The translations under genes were made by a program, and so were the position numbers. The notes beneath the pieces are model-generated. The model made no database searches. It was given only the letters and a program-made list of their open reading frames with translations, and had not been told where the DNA came from. From Chryseobacterium caseinilyticum (lineage in GTDB: Bacteria > Bacteroidota > Bacteroidia > Flavobacteriales > Weeksellaceae): DNA of 64,000 bases. The stretch is from contig NZ_JACYFS010000001.1 of NCBI RefSeq assembly GCF_014837145.1, forward strand, positions 1,178,001 through 1,242,000. The letters are read 5' to 3'. Positions 36,760 to 46,003 of this stretch are shown here, piece by piece (position 1 is the first letter of the stretch; each line of letters begins with the position of its first letter).

Positions 36760-36808
36760 CCCGCAGATTAAGCAGATAAAAATCTGCTCAATTTGTTTAA
36801 TCTGCGGG
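36760..36808. terminator. Branched hairpin between convergent genes
   Basis: Outer arms CCCGCAGATTAA and TTAATCTGCGGG (36760-36771 with 36797-36808) enclose an inner hairpin AGCAGAT / ATCTGCT (36771-36788). It has A and T around both ends and probably terminates both genes. Confidence 0.65.
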
Positions 36809-36826
36809 GAAATTTAAATCTTTGAT

Positions 36827-37591
36827 CTAAAAGAACATTCCTCCTGAAACTTCAATTCTCTGAGCCGTGATCCATCTTGCTTCTTCCGTGCAAAGGAAAG
36901 CGACTACTCCACCAATATCATCTGGCAAGCCGGCTCTTCCCAGAGCAGTATTATTAGAAACCATCGCATTCACATTTTCATCGTCTCTTGTTCTTCCACC
37001 ACCGAAATCGGTCTCAATAGCACCCGGAGCAACTGCATTGACTTTAATTTTTCTTGCTCCCAATTCCTTCGCCATATATTTACTCAACTGATCAACTGCC
37101 GCTTTCATAGAGCCATAAACTGACGACCCCGGCATTGCAAATCTCGCCAGACCTGACGAAAGATTGATGATTCCGCCACCATCATTCATGAATGGTAAAA
37201 ATTTCTGAGTCAAAAAGAAAACACCTTTGAAATGAATGTCTACCATATCATCCAGCTGCTCTTCTGTAACATCTGCAATCGGCTGATACAAAGCAGTTCC
37301 GGCGTTGTTGATTAAGAAATCAATGTTTCTGCTCCCAGTATTTTCTTCAAGATGATCTCCCACGTTTTGGATGAATTCATCAAATGATTTTACGTCTTTC
37401 GTATTCAGCTGAAAAGCAATCGCTTTTCTTCCTAACTTTTGAATTTCAGCAACGGTTTTGTCGGCTTCTTCTTTATTTGAATTGTAGGTAATGATAACGT
37501 CCAGACCTTTTTCTGCAATTTTTAATGCAGAATTTTTTCCTAATCCGCGGCTTCCGCCTGTTACTAAAGCAACTTTTGTACTTGTTTCCAT
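36827..37591 (-). CDS. SDR family oxidoreductase
   Basis: A 254-residue classical short-chain dehydrogenase. The NAD(P) motif is TGGSRGLGKNSA (about 11-22), followed by NNAGTA (about 94), the Ser in NLSSG and the catalytic YGSMKAA (Y-x3-K, about 159-163). The C-terminal PGAIETDFGG is typical. It reduces or oxidises an unknown alcohol or ketone. An AraC-type regulator gene lies just upstream on the same strand and may control it. Confidence 0.92.
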   Translation of the reverse strand: METSTKVALVTGGSRGLGKNSALKIAEKGLDVIITYNSNKEEADKTVAEIQKLGRKAIAFQLNTKDVKSFDEFIQNVGDHLEENTGSRNIDFLINNAGTALYQPIADVTEEQLDDMVDIHFKGVFFLTQKFLPFMNDGGGIINLSSGLARFAMPGSSVYGSMKAAVDQLSKYMAKELGARKIKVNAVAPGAIETDFGGGRTRDDENVNAMVSNNTALGRAGLPDDIGGVVAFLCTEEARWITAQRIEVSGGMFF

Positions 37592-37682
37592 TTTTTTATT
37601 GATTGTTTTTGATGTTACAAAATTGAGACAATTTCAGGCAGAAATTTTTGTCTTAATCAAACCTAAATTTGCAAAATTCAAA

Positions 37683-38630
37683 TCACATGCGAAATTCCAG
37701 CGGGGCAAGTGACGTTTTCTTTTTAAAGAAATTTGAAAAATGGGCAATTTCTTCGAAACCTAAAGCGTAGGCAATCTCAGAAATACTCCAATGGGTTTGT
37801 TTTAAAAGGATTTTAGCTTCCTGAATTACCCTTTCGGCTATAATTTCGGTAGTGGTTTTTCCTGTACTTTCTTTCAGTTTCTTATTTAAATAATTAACGT
37901 GAACGGCCAGTCTGTCGGCAAAATCTTTCGCAGATTTCAAATGAAGTCTTTGTTCTGAGGTTTCGATCGGAAACTGTCTTTCGAGCAGTTCCAGAAACAG
38001 AGAAACCACTCTCATTGAAGAATCATTTGAGGTTGAAAGCTTTGATGAAGGTTGTAATTTTTGTCCGTAATGAATCAGTTCCACCACGTAATTTCTTATT
38101 AAATCATATTTAAAAATATAATCAGATTCAATTTCACTTTTAATTTTATTAAATAAAATCTGAATTTCATCAGCCAAAATATCATCAATTTCAAAAACAG
38201 GAATGTTTCCTGGCTGGAAAATCGGTAATTCCTGAAGACTGGCGTGTGAAAGGTTTTTAAGGAAAAAATCTTCTGTAAAAACACAGAAAGTTCCAGCCTG
38301 ATCATCATCTTCCGGTACATAATGATAAGGAACCTTTGGTGTTGCGAAAAGCAGGGCATTTTTCTGAATGGAAATCACTTTGTCTGCATATTCGGCTCTG
38401 TTTTTTCCGCGGATCAGACTTATTTTGTAATATTTCCTCCTGTTGTAAGGCATTTCACAAGTCGTACGGAGCCGTTCGATTGTCTGCGCAATATCAAAAA
38501 CATTGAAGTGACCGATGTCCTTCTGCAGACCTTTTGGAATAAGGGCTGTCACATCTTTTCCCATTTTTACGGCAATTTCTCTGTAAAAATCTTCGAGGGA
38601 AGCGTAAGAAGTATGTGCGGATTTTTCCAT
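37683..38630 (-). CDS. AraC family transcriptional regulator
   Basis: A 315-residue protein: an N-terminal cupin-like sensing domain (FATPKVPYHYVPEDDDQ) and a C-terminal double helix-turn-helix (from about 215), with LNKKLKESTGKTTTEIIAERV, SISEIAYALGFEEIAHFSNF and KKTSLAPLEFR. It probably controls itself and the SDR gene 91 bases downstream. A perfect 11-base inverted repeat upstream of its -7 box (38661-38695) is a likely operator. Confidence 0.9.
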   Translation of the reverse strand: MEKSAHTSYASLEDFYREIAVKMGKDVTALIPKGLQKDIGHFNVFDIAQTIERLRTTCEMPYNRRKYYKISLIRGKNRAEYADKVISIQKNALLFATPKVPYHYVPEDDDQAGTFCVFTEDFFLKNLSHASLQELPIFQPGNIPVFEIDDILADEIQILFNKIKSEIESDYIFKYDLIRNYVVELIHYGQKLQPSSKLSTSNDSSMRVVSLFLELLERQFPIETSEQRLHLKSAKDFADRLAVHVNYLNKKLKESTGKTTTEIIAERVIQEAKILLKQTHWSISEIAYALGFEEIAHFSNFFKKKTSLAPLEFRM

Positions 38631-38649
38631 GATTGAGATTTGTAAAAAT

Positions 38650-38695
38650 CAAATGTAGTGATTTTGATAATATAAGCATCATTTATTATCAAAAT
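38650..38695 (-). promoter_or_regulatory. AraC gene -7 box and inverted-repeat operator
   Basis: Minus strand TACATTTG at 38650-38657, 19 bases before the ATG. Upstream is a perfect inverted repeat ATTTTGATAAT (38661-38671) / ATTATCAAAAT (38685-38695) with a 13-base spacer, covering the -33 region. Confidence 0.55.
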
Positions 38696-38902
38696 GCATT
38701 TTCAATCCTTTATTCTGAGAAGGATGATGTGAGTTAGTTAATTTTATTTTGTCAGGAAAAATATTCCCTGATTATTTGAGTTACTTATTTCATTGTCTAC
38801 AACTTGCTATAAAATTGCTTGATTCAATCAAAAATGCCCCTTTTGGGGGATTTTAAGATCATCTGTTTAATTCTAATTTTATACAATAAAAAATTAATAA
38901 CT

Positions 38903-39778
38903 ATGAAAACTTTTACCAAAGCATTACTTATTGCTGCATTATCTGCAGGCTGGATTTCAGCATTTGCGCAATTGAATTTTAAAGATGAAAAGCTGAAACT
39001 CTTAGATGAATTAATATCCATTTCTAAAAATGATATCAAAAGTGTCCTGAAGGAAAAGGGATATAGCTTAAAAGAATCAGCGGATATGAATGGTTCATCT
39101 ATGTATCGGTTTGCCAACTCATCAAACAAACAGAATATAGCATTAGCATATATCAACAAAAATAAGCCATACGGAATCACATTGGAAACACAAAACAGTA
39201 TCTCAGGAGCGGAATCTGAGCTTAAAGAAAATCGTTTTCAAAAGGTTGATAATTCTGATAATGAATATAAAAAAGAAGGTTATAAAAATTTCTACCGTGT
39301 ATATTCAGATAAAGAAGAAAATTCAATCATGATGCTGACGCAGGAATATTACGAAACAATCCCTTCAAAAAGCGACAGACCTGTTACTTACAGTAAAATG
39401 AAAGATTTATTAGGACTCAACAATCAATCCGTGAAAAAATCTCTGAGTAATAAAAAATACTACTATCAGCAAGACATGGACGAAAAAGATGGAAGACTAA
39501 ATTATGAATACTTTTCTGATCAGGATTTTGATCTGGATGTTAAAATCGCCTTTGATGCAGGAAATTCTGTCGGGATTGAAGTTGATGGAATCACAAAAGA
39601 AGAATACAACGCTTTTGAATCATGGGCAAAAACAAATAATTTTATTAAAGGGGAGTCGAGCGGATTAACCACAAAACAGGTTATCTGGAAAAGTAAGGAT
39701 ATGATGGCTGTTTTTAGGTATGCGATAGGATATGGTGATAACACACCCATAAGTATCGGATTGTACAATTTCAATTAA
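38903..39778 (+). CDS. Exported protein of unknown function
   Basis: The frame opens at 38819, but ATG 38903 gives a clear signal peptide (KTFTKALLIAALSAGWISAFAQ) and a product of 291 residues. The mature part is polar, with repeated lysine- and tyrosine-rich segments (NKKYYYQQDMDEKDGRLNYE) and no cysteines in the body. I do not recognise the family. It stands alone and has a strong terminator. Confidence 0.7.
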   Translation: MKTFTKALLIAALSAGWISAFAQLNFKDEKLKLLDELISISKNDIKSVLKEKGYSLKESADMNGSSMYRFANSSNKQNIALAYINKNKPYGITLETQNSISGAESELKENRFQKVDNSDNEYKKEGYKNFYRVYSDKEENSIMMLTQEYYETIPSKSDRPVTYSKMKDLLGLNNQSVKKSLSNKKYYYQQDMDEKDGRLNYEYFSDQDFDLDVKIAFDAGNSVGIEVDGITKEEYNAFESWAKTNNFIKGESSGLTTKQVIWKSKDMMAVFRYAIGYGDNTPISIGLYNFN

Positions 39779-39792
39779 AAATCCGTAAACAA

Positions 39793-39826
39793 AAAACGCT
39801 TCCAAAAGCAATTGCGGAAGCGTTTT
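39793..39826. terminator. Terminator between convergent genes
   Basis: Perfect arms AAAACGCTTCC / GGAAGCGTTTT around a 12-base loop. It is usable by both the 38903 gene and ychF. Confidence 0.85.
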
Positions 39827-39854
39827 CTATATAACTAACTTTTACTAGGTCTTC

Positions 39855-40946
39855 TTAAACATTGAATCTGAAATGCATAATATCGCCGTCTTTTACGATA
39901 TATTCTTTTCCTTCAACTCCTAATTTTCCGGCTTCCTTGATTTTCGCTTCAGAACCGTACGTCATGTAGTCATCATACTTGATTACTTCTGCACGGATGA
40001 ATCCTTTCTCGAAATCTGTGTGGATTACTCCCGCAGCCTGAGGTGCCGTCCAGCCCTGTCCGATTGTCCAGGCTCTGACTTCTTTTACACCAGCTGTGAA
40101 ATAAGTCTGAAGTTTTAATAAATCATAAGCTTTTCTGATCAGACGGTTTACGCCAGGTTCAGTTAAACCTAATTCGTCAAGGAAGATTTCTCTTTCTTCG
40201 AAAGTTTCCAACTCGTTGATATCTGCTTCGATCTGTGCTGCCAATACAACAACCTCAGCATTTTCAGCTTTAGCCATTTCTTCAATTTTAGCGATCCAGT
40301 CGTTTCCGTTTTTGATTGAATTTTCGTCTACGTTACAAACATAAAGAACCGGTTTGTTGGTCAACAGCTGAACTTCACCGATCACAGCTTTCATACTGTC
40401 ATCACTGGCAAATTCTCTCGCGTTTTTCCCATCCTCCAAATGTTTCTGAAGATTCTGAAGCGTTTCGTACGCCAACAAATCTTCTTTTTTACCGGATTTG
40501 ATGAATTTTTTAGCCTTTTCAACAGCTTTTGCAACCGTCTCCATATCTTTTAACTGAAGCTCGATGTCAATAATTTCTTTGTCACGCATAGGATCCACAG
40601 AACCTTCAACGTGAACAATATTTCCGTTGTCGAAACATCTCAAAACATGAATAATCGCTTCACATTCTCTGATGTTTGCCAAAAACTGATTTCCAAGACC
40701 TTCACCTTTGCTTGCACCCTTCACCAAACCTGCGATGTCAACAATCTCTACCACTGCAGGAATTACTTTCTCAGGGCTGATGATTTTTTCAAGCTCGAAA
40801 AGTCTTTGATCCGGCACAGAAACCGTTCCCAAATTGGGCTCGATAGTACAGAAAGGATAGTTTGCTGATTGCGCTTTTGCATTGCTCAGACAGTTAAAAA
40901 GAGTTGATTTACCTACATTTGGCAAGCCTACGATTCCACATTTCAT
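39855..40946 (-). CDS. ychF: Redox-regulated ATPase YchF (OLA1 family)
   Basis: A 363-residue Obg-like P-loop ATPase. G1 GLPNVGKSTLFN (about 6-17), G3 DIAGLVKGAS and G4-like NVDE are present. A coiled-coil insert (about 125-200) and the C-terminal TGS domain (DFEKGFIRAEVI, GKEYIVKDGDIMHFRFNV) follow. YchF prefers ATP, binds ribosomes and affects oxidative stress survival. It is followed in genome order by a ferritin gene, which may share the stress role. Confidence 0.97.
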   Translation of the reverse strand: MKCGIVGLPNVGKSTLFNCLSNAKAQSANYPFCTIEPNLGTVSVPDQRLFELEKIISPEKVIPAVVEIVDIAGLVKGASKGEGLGNQFLANIRECEAIIHVLRCFDNGNIVHVEGSVDPMRDKEIIDIELQLKDMETVAKAVEKAKKFIKSGKKEDLLAYETLQNLQKHLEDGKNAREFASDDSMKAVIGEVQLLTNKPVLYVCNVDENSIKNGNDWIAKIEEMAKAENAEVVVLAAQIEADINELETFEEREIFLDELGLTEPGVNRLIRKAYDLLKLQTYFTAGVKEVRAWTIGQGWTAPQAAGVIHTDFEKGFIRAEVIKYDDYMTYGSEAKIKEAGKLGVEGKEYIVKDGDIMHFRFNV

Positions 40947-40966
40947 AACGAAATTTTATTTTAAAT

Positions 40967-41047
40967 TATTTAAAATTTAAGATTAAGAATTTAAAATATT
41001 CATTGAACATTGAATTTAAAACCTTGAATTTTAAGTGTGCAAAGATA
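40967..41047 (-). promoter_or_regulatory. ychF promoter with repeat-filled leader
   Basis: Minus strand TATCTTTG at 41040-41047 matches TAnnTTTG, 94 bases before the ychF ATG. The DNA between (about 40967-41035) consists of TTAAATT / AATTTAAGATT-type repeats, so the mRNA leader would be made of this repeat. Confidence 0.5.
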
Positions 41048-41070
41048 AAGAAATAATACAGAGAATCATA

Positions 41071-41102
41071 ACAAAAAAAATCTGCCAAAAACTGACAGAT
41101 TT
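41071..41102 (-). terminator. Terminator after the ferritin gene
   Basis: Arms AAATCTGCCA and TGACAGATTT (one mismatch) around a short loop. Read on the minus strand a T run follows. Confidence 0.7.
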
Positions 41103-41130
41103 CCGTGAAATAATATTATCACATTATGTT

Positions 41131-41682
41131 TTATGGGTTTGGCCCTGTAGCGTCCTGCGCCAGCTCGGCATCATCCGGAAGCGTTTCCAAAGTCTTGTCA
41201 AGCGTGAATAATGATTCGTCACTTGCTCTGTCTCCACCAGCGATTTTTAATTTATCGATCAGATTCATTGCAAATGTTTCTTCCTCGATCTGTTCTTTTA
41301 CAAACCACTGAAGGAAATTCCACGATGCCCAGTCTTTCTCATCAAATGCGATATTTACGAGATTATAGATTGCTGTTGTGTTGTCTACTTCATGCTGAAA
41401 AACAAGATCAAAACAGTTGGTAAGGCTCGTTGGCTCAGCACCCGGAGATTCCAGTGCTGTAATTTTAGGTTTACCTCCTCTGCTGAGGACGTATTGCATA
41501 AATTTTACTGCGTGATCTCTTTCTTCCTGCGCATGACGGAAAAGGAAATTTGATATTCCACCATACCCTTTGTCGGCTGCCCAGATTCCGTATGAAAAAT
41601 AAACTCTTGACTGTAAATCTTCTGTATTCATCTGGTCACTTAAGGCCTGCTCGAGTCTTGGTGAAAGTCTGTTGGTATTCAT
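41131..41682 (-). CDS. Ferritin
   Basis: A 183-residue four-helix iron-storage protein. Ferroxidase residues can be seen: Glu in DQMNTEDLQS, the pair in RHAQEERDH and Glu in FQHEVDN. The family order is intact. The C-terminal 20 residues (LPDDAELAQDATGPNP) extend a little past the usual length of about 165-170 residues. Ferritin stores iron as ferric mineral and limits Fenton chemistry. Confidence 0.93.
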   Translation of the reverse strand: MNTNRLSPRLEQALSDQMNTEDLQSRVYFSYGIWAADKGYGGISNFLFRHAQEERDHAVKFMQYVLSRGGKPKITALESPGAEPTSLTNCFDLVFQHEVDNTTAIYNLVNIAFDEKDWASWNFLQWFVKEQIEEETFAMNLIDKLKIAGGDRASDESLFTLDKTLETLPDDAELAQDATGPNP

Positions 41683-41716
41683 AATTGTATATTTTTTAGT
41701 GATGCCTAAAGAGATA

Positions 41717-41724
41717 CAAAAATA
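41717..41724 (-). promoter_or_regulatory. Ferritin -7 box
   Basis: Minus strand TATTTTTG matches TAnnTTTG, 34 bases before the ATG. The rest of the 357-base gap 41683-42039 shows no gene. No clear box was found for the rightward symporter gene. Confidence 0.45.
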
Positions 41725-42039
41725 GTTCCGTGAAAGTGTTTTAAAGCGAAAAGGCTTAATTTATAGTTATTCTAAAAAGTAGTTCTGTTGATCCATCTTT
41801 AATTACATCAAAATTTCTGCAGATTGATACCACAAAGTTTTTCACTTAAGTTGTTTTAGTTTTCGCGAATTGCAAAGCTTAACTAAAAGAGATTTTAAAA
41901 TAATTATGGAAAATCAATTTTACAAATCTACTTTTTCACTCTTTATTGTGAAGACTGAAAAGATTTCATTTTAAATTTAAATGTAGACAATCCAGAAGAA
42001 TAGATTTTATTGAATTATATTTGAATAAAATCACCAGAA

Positions 42040-43233
42040 ATGCAACAGGTCTTAAAAAATTATTCGGGAATTCTGCTTTTACTTTTCGGAATTACGGTCG
42101 GCAGCATCATCGGAATTGTTGCACCCAATATTGTGGATTACCTCAAACCATTAGGTGATATTTTTCTGAATTTACTTTTTGTAAGCGTTGTTCCTCTGGT
42201 ATTTTTCGCGGTTGCCAATTCCATCGCTTCCCTTGAACAACAGTCGAAATTTGGTAGAATTATGCTGATCATGGGTTTTACCTTTCTCTTTTTCATAATT
42301 ACAGCAGCGGTTTTCACGATCATTGTTGTTTATCTTTTTCCGGTTTCGGGAGTTTCCGGAAGTAAGGAGATTGTGGAGGAAGCCATCGATAACGACAGTT
42401 GGGGAAACAGAATTGTAAGTTTTTTTACTGTGGGAGAATTCACCCAGCTATTCTCAAGACAGAATATGCTCGCACTTCTTATTTTCTCGTTTATGACTGG
42501 ATTTTCGGCAAGGAAAGCCGGCGAAAAAGGACAGCCATTCAGATCGTTTATCGCATCTGGATATGAAGTGATGAAAGAATTGCTGTTGATGATTATGAAA
42601 ATTGCACCGATTGGTTTGGGTGCTTACTTCGCATACCAGGTCGCAACACTGGGACCTCAGCTTTTCGGATTTTATGCGAAACCGCTGGGACTTTATTACA
42701 TTGCAGGAATTGTTTATTTCCTGATATTCTTTTCCCTTTACGCTTTCATGGCAAAAGGTCAGAATGGAGTGAAAAGTTTCTGGACAAACGCCATTTATCC
42801 AACATTAACAGCCTTAAGTACCTGCAGTAGTTTTGCCACGATGCCCGCAAATTTACAGGCTGCGTCGAAAATCGGAGTTCCTTCCAACATCGCCAATCTG
42901 GTAATTCCTATTGGCACCACTTTGCATAAAAACGGTTCGTCGATGTCATCCATCATTAAAATTTATGTTGCTTTTTTAATTATAGGAAGAGACTTTTTTG
43001 ATCCTATGAATTTACTTTTAGCTTTAGGAATAACAGTCTTTGTAAGCATTGTTGCAGGAGGCATTCCCAATGGTGGGTATATTGGCGAAATGCTGATGAT
43101 TTCTGTCTACCAATTGCCACAGGAGGCAATTCCGGCAGTGATGATTATCGGGACGCTGGTAGATCCATTGGCATCTGTGTTGAATGCAGTGGGACAGCTG
43201 GTGGCGTCGATGTTTGTGAGTAGGTTTGTTTAA
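42040..43233 (+). CDS. Dicarboxylate/amino acid:cation symporter
   Basis: A 397-residue member of the DAACS (GltP/GltPh) family. About eight helices and two hairpin loops are present. The Ser-rich hairpin STCSSFATMPANLQAASKIG and the TLHKNGSSM segment form the substrate and cation site. It imports glutamate, aspartate or C4-dicarboxylates with sodium or protons. The canonical NMDGT of helix 7 is replaced by HKNGSS, as in serine/threonine or unassigned members, so the substrate is open. Confidence 0.9.
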   Translation: MQQVLKNYSGILLLLFGITVGSIIGIVAPNIVDYLKPLGDIFLNLLFVSVVPLVFFAVANSIASLEQQSKFGRIMLIMGFTFLFFIITAAVFTIIVVYLFPVSGVSGSKEIVEEAIDNDSWGNRIVSFFTVGEFTQLFSRQNMLALLIFSFMTGFSARKAGEKGQPFRSFIASGYEVMKELLLMIMKIAPIGLGAYFAYQVATLGPQLFGFYAKPLGLYYIAGIVYFLIFFSLYAFMAKGQNGVKSFWTNAIYPTLTALSTCSSFATMPANLQAASKIGVPSNIANLVIPIGTTLHKNGSSMSSIIKIYVAFLIIGRDFFDPMNLLLALGITVFVSIVAGGIPNGGYIGEMLMISVYQLPQEAIPAVMIIGTLVDPLASVLNAVGQLVASMFVSRFV

Positions 43234-43328
43234 AATGCGAATCGCACGAATTTTTGACGAATCTGACTAATAGATGAGCGATGGATGCATGTATTAAAAC
43301 AAATTCCACGAATGTTTTGCACGAATTA

Positions 43329-43393
43329 TCTGTGAAAATCTGTGAAGTCTGTGCGAAAAAAATCAGCGCACGGACTTCACAGATTTTCACGGA
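43329..43393. repeat. Long inverted repeat after the symporter gene
   Basis: Arms of 27 bases (43329-43355 and 43367-43393, two mismatches) around an 11-base loop, containing CTGTGAAGTCTGTGCG. The whole 311-base gap 43234-43544 is filled with related CACGAATNTTT and CTGTGAAAATCTGTGAA units. Confidence 0.8.
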
Positions 43394-43544
43394 TTATATT
43401 CAAATTGAGTGTGAAAATTTTATTGAACCACGTTACGGTTGTGATGAGGAGTTTTCGGCTTATTCAAAATGACTGTAATTTGTGGTTATGATACATAAAT
43501 CTTCGAGATAGTATCTGTGCAATTCGTGGGAAAACAATCCATTG

Positions 43545-43934
43545 CTATTCACTCCGCTTTACTTCTTCCAGATTCTGCAGTTCTTCTGGTGTGAAAAGTC
43601 TGTAATGCACTTTGAATGTTTTTCCCAAAGGTGTTTCCAGAGAAAATCCGCCGGGCCCGAAGCCTTCCAGTACATCTAAGGTGAAATGCGAGTACTGCCA
43701 GTATTCGAAGAGATCGCGGTCGATCCAGAATTCGTGGCCGTTGATGGTGCCGATCATGGCATCGTTCATTCTCGGGAAATAGCCTCCTTTTTCAAAACAT
43801 TGTGGCTGAGTGCCTTCGCAACAACCTCCGGCCTGGTAAAACATGAGATCACCGTGTTTTTTTTCCAGTTCCCAGATCAGTTCGAGGGCTTTTTCTGTAA
43901 CTGAAAGTCGCGCTATTTTATTCTGCGTTTCCAT
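43545..43934 (-). CDS. DUF779 domain-containing protein
   Basis: A 129-residue protein matching DUF779: MFYQAGGCCEGTQPQCFEKG with clustered Cys residues, HEFWIDRDLFEYWQYSHFTL and GFGPGGFSLETPLGKTF. Family members are often next to aldehyde dehydrogenases of the ExaC/AcoD type, as here. The clustered cysteines could bind a metal. It is downstream of the aldehyde dehydrogenase gene, with a structured repeat in between. Confidence 0.88.
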   Translation of the reverse strand: METQNKIARLSVTEKALELIWELEKKHGDLMFYQAGGCCEGTQPQCFEKGGYFPRMNDAMIGTINGHEFWIDRDLFEYWQYSHFTLDVLEGFGPGGFSLETPLGKTFKVHYRLFTPEELQNLEEVKRSE

Positions 43935-44164
43935 TTTTAATTTTAATTAAAGTTAAAAAAAAGTCCGGCGAAATTTGTCGCCGAACTTCAACCAAGTCTA
44001 TAATTTAAGCTGCAGTGATGCTGCACGTCTGAAAAATTATTTCAGTTTAAAAATCTTGCCAAGATTTAAAATCATAACAAGGCTTGAATATTAAATATTT
44101 CACTGTTCTTTTAAAAAATAGAAATCAATGCTTTTCCGTTTTAAAAATAATAGTGAAAAGAAGA

Positions 44165-44345
44165 TTTCCTCCCGCGTGAGGGATAGGAAGGGCGGCGAGG
44201 AACGAGCCGGTACGCAGCAAAGCGGAGTACCGAAACGAAGTGGAGCCCTGCATAGCCCGACCCGCTTGCATTGGTGGGGGAACGCTGGCAGGGTTCCGAA
44301 CCCTGCCAGCGTTGTGGGTTGGCCATGCAAAGGGGCACGCCCAAA
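44165..44345. repeat. GC-rich structured repeat element
   Basis: About 180 bases of far higher GC than the surroundings. It contains a perfect 15-bp hairpin with a CCG loop (44281-44295 with 44299-44313), outer arms TTGCAT / ATGCAA (44266-44271 with 44325-44330), and GGTAC / GTACC arms around AAAGCGGA. Three overlapping frames are open by chance. It separates the aldehyde dehydrogenase gene from the DUF779 gene. Confidence 0.75.
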
Positions 44346-44349
44346 TGAT

Positions 44350-45879
44350 CTAAAAGAAACCTAATTTGTTTTTATTGTAAGAAATCAACATATTTTTTGT
44401 CTGACGATAGTGGTCGAGCATCATTTTGTGATTTTCCCTTCCGATTCCGGACTGCTTGTATCCTCCGAAAGGAGCACCTGCAGGGTATGCATGATATTGG
44501 TTTACCCAAACTCTGCCTGCTTCAATGTGGCGAGGAATGTTGTACAGCTGATGCGCATCTCTTGTCCAAACTCCTGCTCCTAAACCATAAATGGTGTCGT
44601 TGGCAATTTTCAGAGCTTCTTCTTCGTCTTTGAAGGTGGTAAATGCCAGAACAGGACCGAAAATCTCTTCCTGGAAGATTCTCATTCTGTTGTTTCCTTT
44701 GAAAATGGTCGGCTGGATGTAGTATCCTTCTTCCAGACCTTCTCCTACTTTGTTGACATCTCCTCCTACAAGCACTTCTGCCCCTTCTTCTTTCCCTAAT
44801 TTAATGTAAGAGAGAATTTTATCTTTCTGAATCTGCGAAGCCTGAGCTCCCATCATTGTTGTTTTATCCAGCGGATTTCCGACTTTAATAGATTTTACTC
44901 TTTCAATTACCTTTTCGATGAAGGCATCTGCAATATCTTCCTGTACCAGAAGTCTTGACGGGGCGGTACAGATTTCACCCTGATTTAAAGCAAATAAAAC
45001 TGCTCCTTCAATCGCTTTATCCAAAAACTCATCATCAGCATCCATCACGGAACTGAAGAAGATGTTTGGAGATTTCCCACCTAATTCTAAGGTTACCGGA
45101 ATGATGTTTTCTGTTGCGTACTGCATTACCAGACGACCCGTTACTGTAGAACCGGTAAATGCCGCCTTATTCACTTTAGGATTGGTGACCAAAGCCCTTC
45201 CCAATTCTGCTCCGAAACCGTTGACGATGTTCACAACGCCCGCAGGAAGAAGATCGCCAATTAATTCCATTAAAACCAAAATTGAAATTGGTGTACTTTC
45301 AGCCGGCTTCAAAACCACACAGTTTCCCGCAGCCAAGGCCGGAGCCAGTTTCCAGACTGCCATTAAAATCGGGAAGTTCCACGGAATAATTTGTGCGATT
45401 ACACCAAGCGGCTCATGAACGATAAGTGATACGGTATCTTTATCCAGTTCGTTATGTGATCCTTCTTCTGCTCTGATTACTGATGCAAAATATCTGAAAT
45501 GATCAACCGCCAGAGGAATATCTGCAGCCAAAGTTTCTCTTACAGCCTTACCGTTGTCAATGGTTTCAACCGTAGCGAGGTATTCTAAATTCTCCTCAAT
45601 TCTGTCTGCAATTTTGTTTAAAATAATACTTCTTTCCGTTGAAGAAGTGTTCTTCCACGTTTTAAATGCTTCGGTAGCTGCATTAACGGCCACTTCCAGA
45701 TCTTCTTTTGAAGAATGTGCGGCCTTGGTAAAATTCTTACCGTTTACCGGCGAAACCACGTCAAAATATTTTCCGTTTACAGGCGACGTAAACTGACCGT
45801 TGATATAATTGTCATACTGACTTTTGAATTCCGGCCACTGTAATAATGTTTCTGATTGATTTTGTGTTGATGTACTCAT
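44350..45879 (-). CDS. Aldehyde dehydrogenase family protein (ExaC/AcoD-like)
   Basis: The frame opens at 45975, but ATG 45877-45879 gives the usual start ([14 protein letters not shown]) and 509 residues. NAD enzyme motifs: [30 protein letters not shown] with the catalytic Glu and [12 protein letters not shown] with the catalytic Cys. It oxidises acetaldehyde or similar aldehydes to acids. Together with DUF779 and a divergent AraC regulator it forms a common module. Its stop lies at the edge of the GC-rich repeat. Confidence 0.94.
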   Translation of the reverse strand: MSTSTQNQSETLLQWPEFKSQYDNYINGQFTSPVNGKYFDVVSPVNGKNFTKAAHSSKEDLEVAVNAATEAFKTWKNTSSTERSIILNKIADRIEENLEYLATVETIDNGKAVRETLAADIPLAVDHFRYFASVIRAEEGSHNELDKDTVSLIVHEPLGVIAQIIPWNFPILMAVWKLAPALAAGNCVVLKPAESTPISILVLMELIGDLLPAGVVNIVNGFGAELGRALVTNPKVNKAAFTGSTVTGRLVMQYATENIIPVTLELGGKSPNIFFSSVMDADDEFLDKAIEGAVLFALNQGEICTAPSRLLVQEDIADAFIEKVIERVKSIKVGNPLDKTTMMGAQASQIQKDKILSYIKLGKEEGAEVLVGGDVNKVGEGLEEGYYIQPTIFKGNNRMRIFQEEIFGPVLAFTTFKDEEEALKIANDTIYGLGAGVWTRDAHQLYNIPRHIEAGRVWVNQYHAYPAGAPFGGYKQSGIGRENHKMMLDHYRQTKNMLISYNKNKLGFF

Positions 45880-45942
45880 TTTTATGTAAGATTTTAAATT
45901 TCTGTTTAGCCAAGTTACACTGATGAATTTTATCTGAATAGC

Positions 45943-45975
45943 AAAATCGTGCAAAAAAACTGTAAAATCATGCAA
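45943..45975. promoter_or_regulatory. Direct-repeat operator between ALDH and AraC genes
   Basis: AAAATCGTGCAA (45943-45954) and AAAATCATGCAA (45964-45975) repeat with a period of exactly 21 bases, two helical turns. This is the usual arrangement of an AraC-type binding site. It lies between the two divergent genes. Confidence 0.65.
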
Positions 45976-46003
45976 CGAATAAAATTTTATGCTTTACTTA
46001 ACA

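Noticed and set aside
44100..44364. Three overlapping open frames (both strands) around the GC-rich element
   Set aside because: Frames are open because of high GC, contain no domain and overlap each other. The DNA is a structured repeat.
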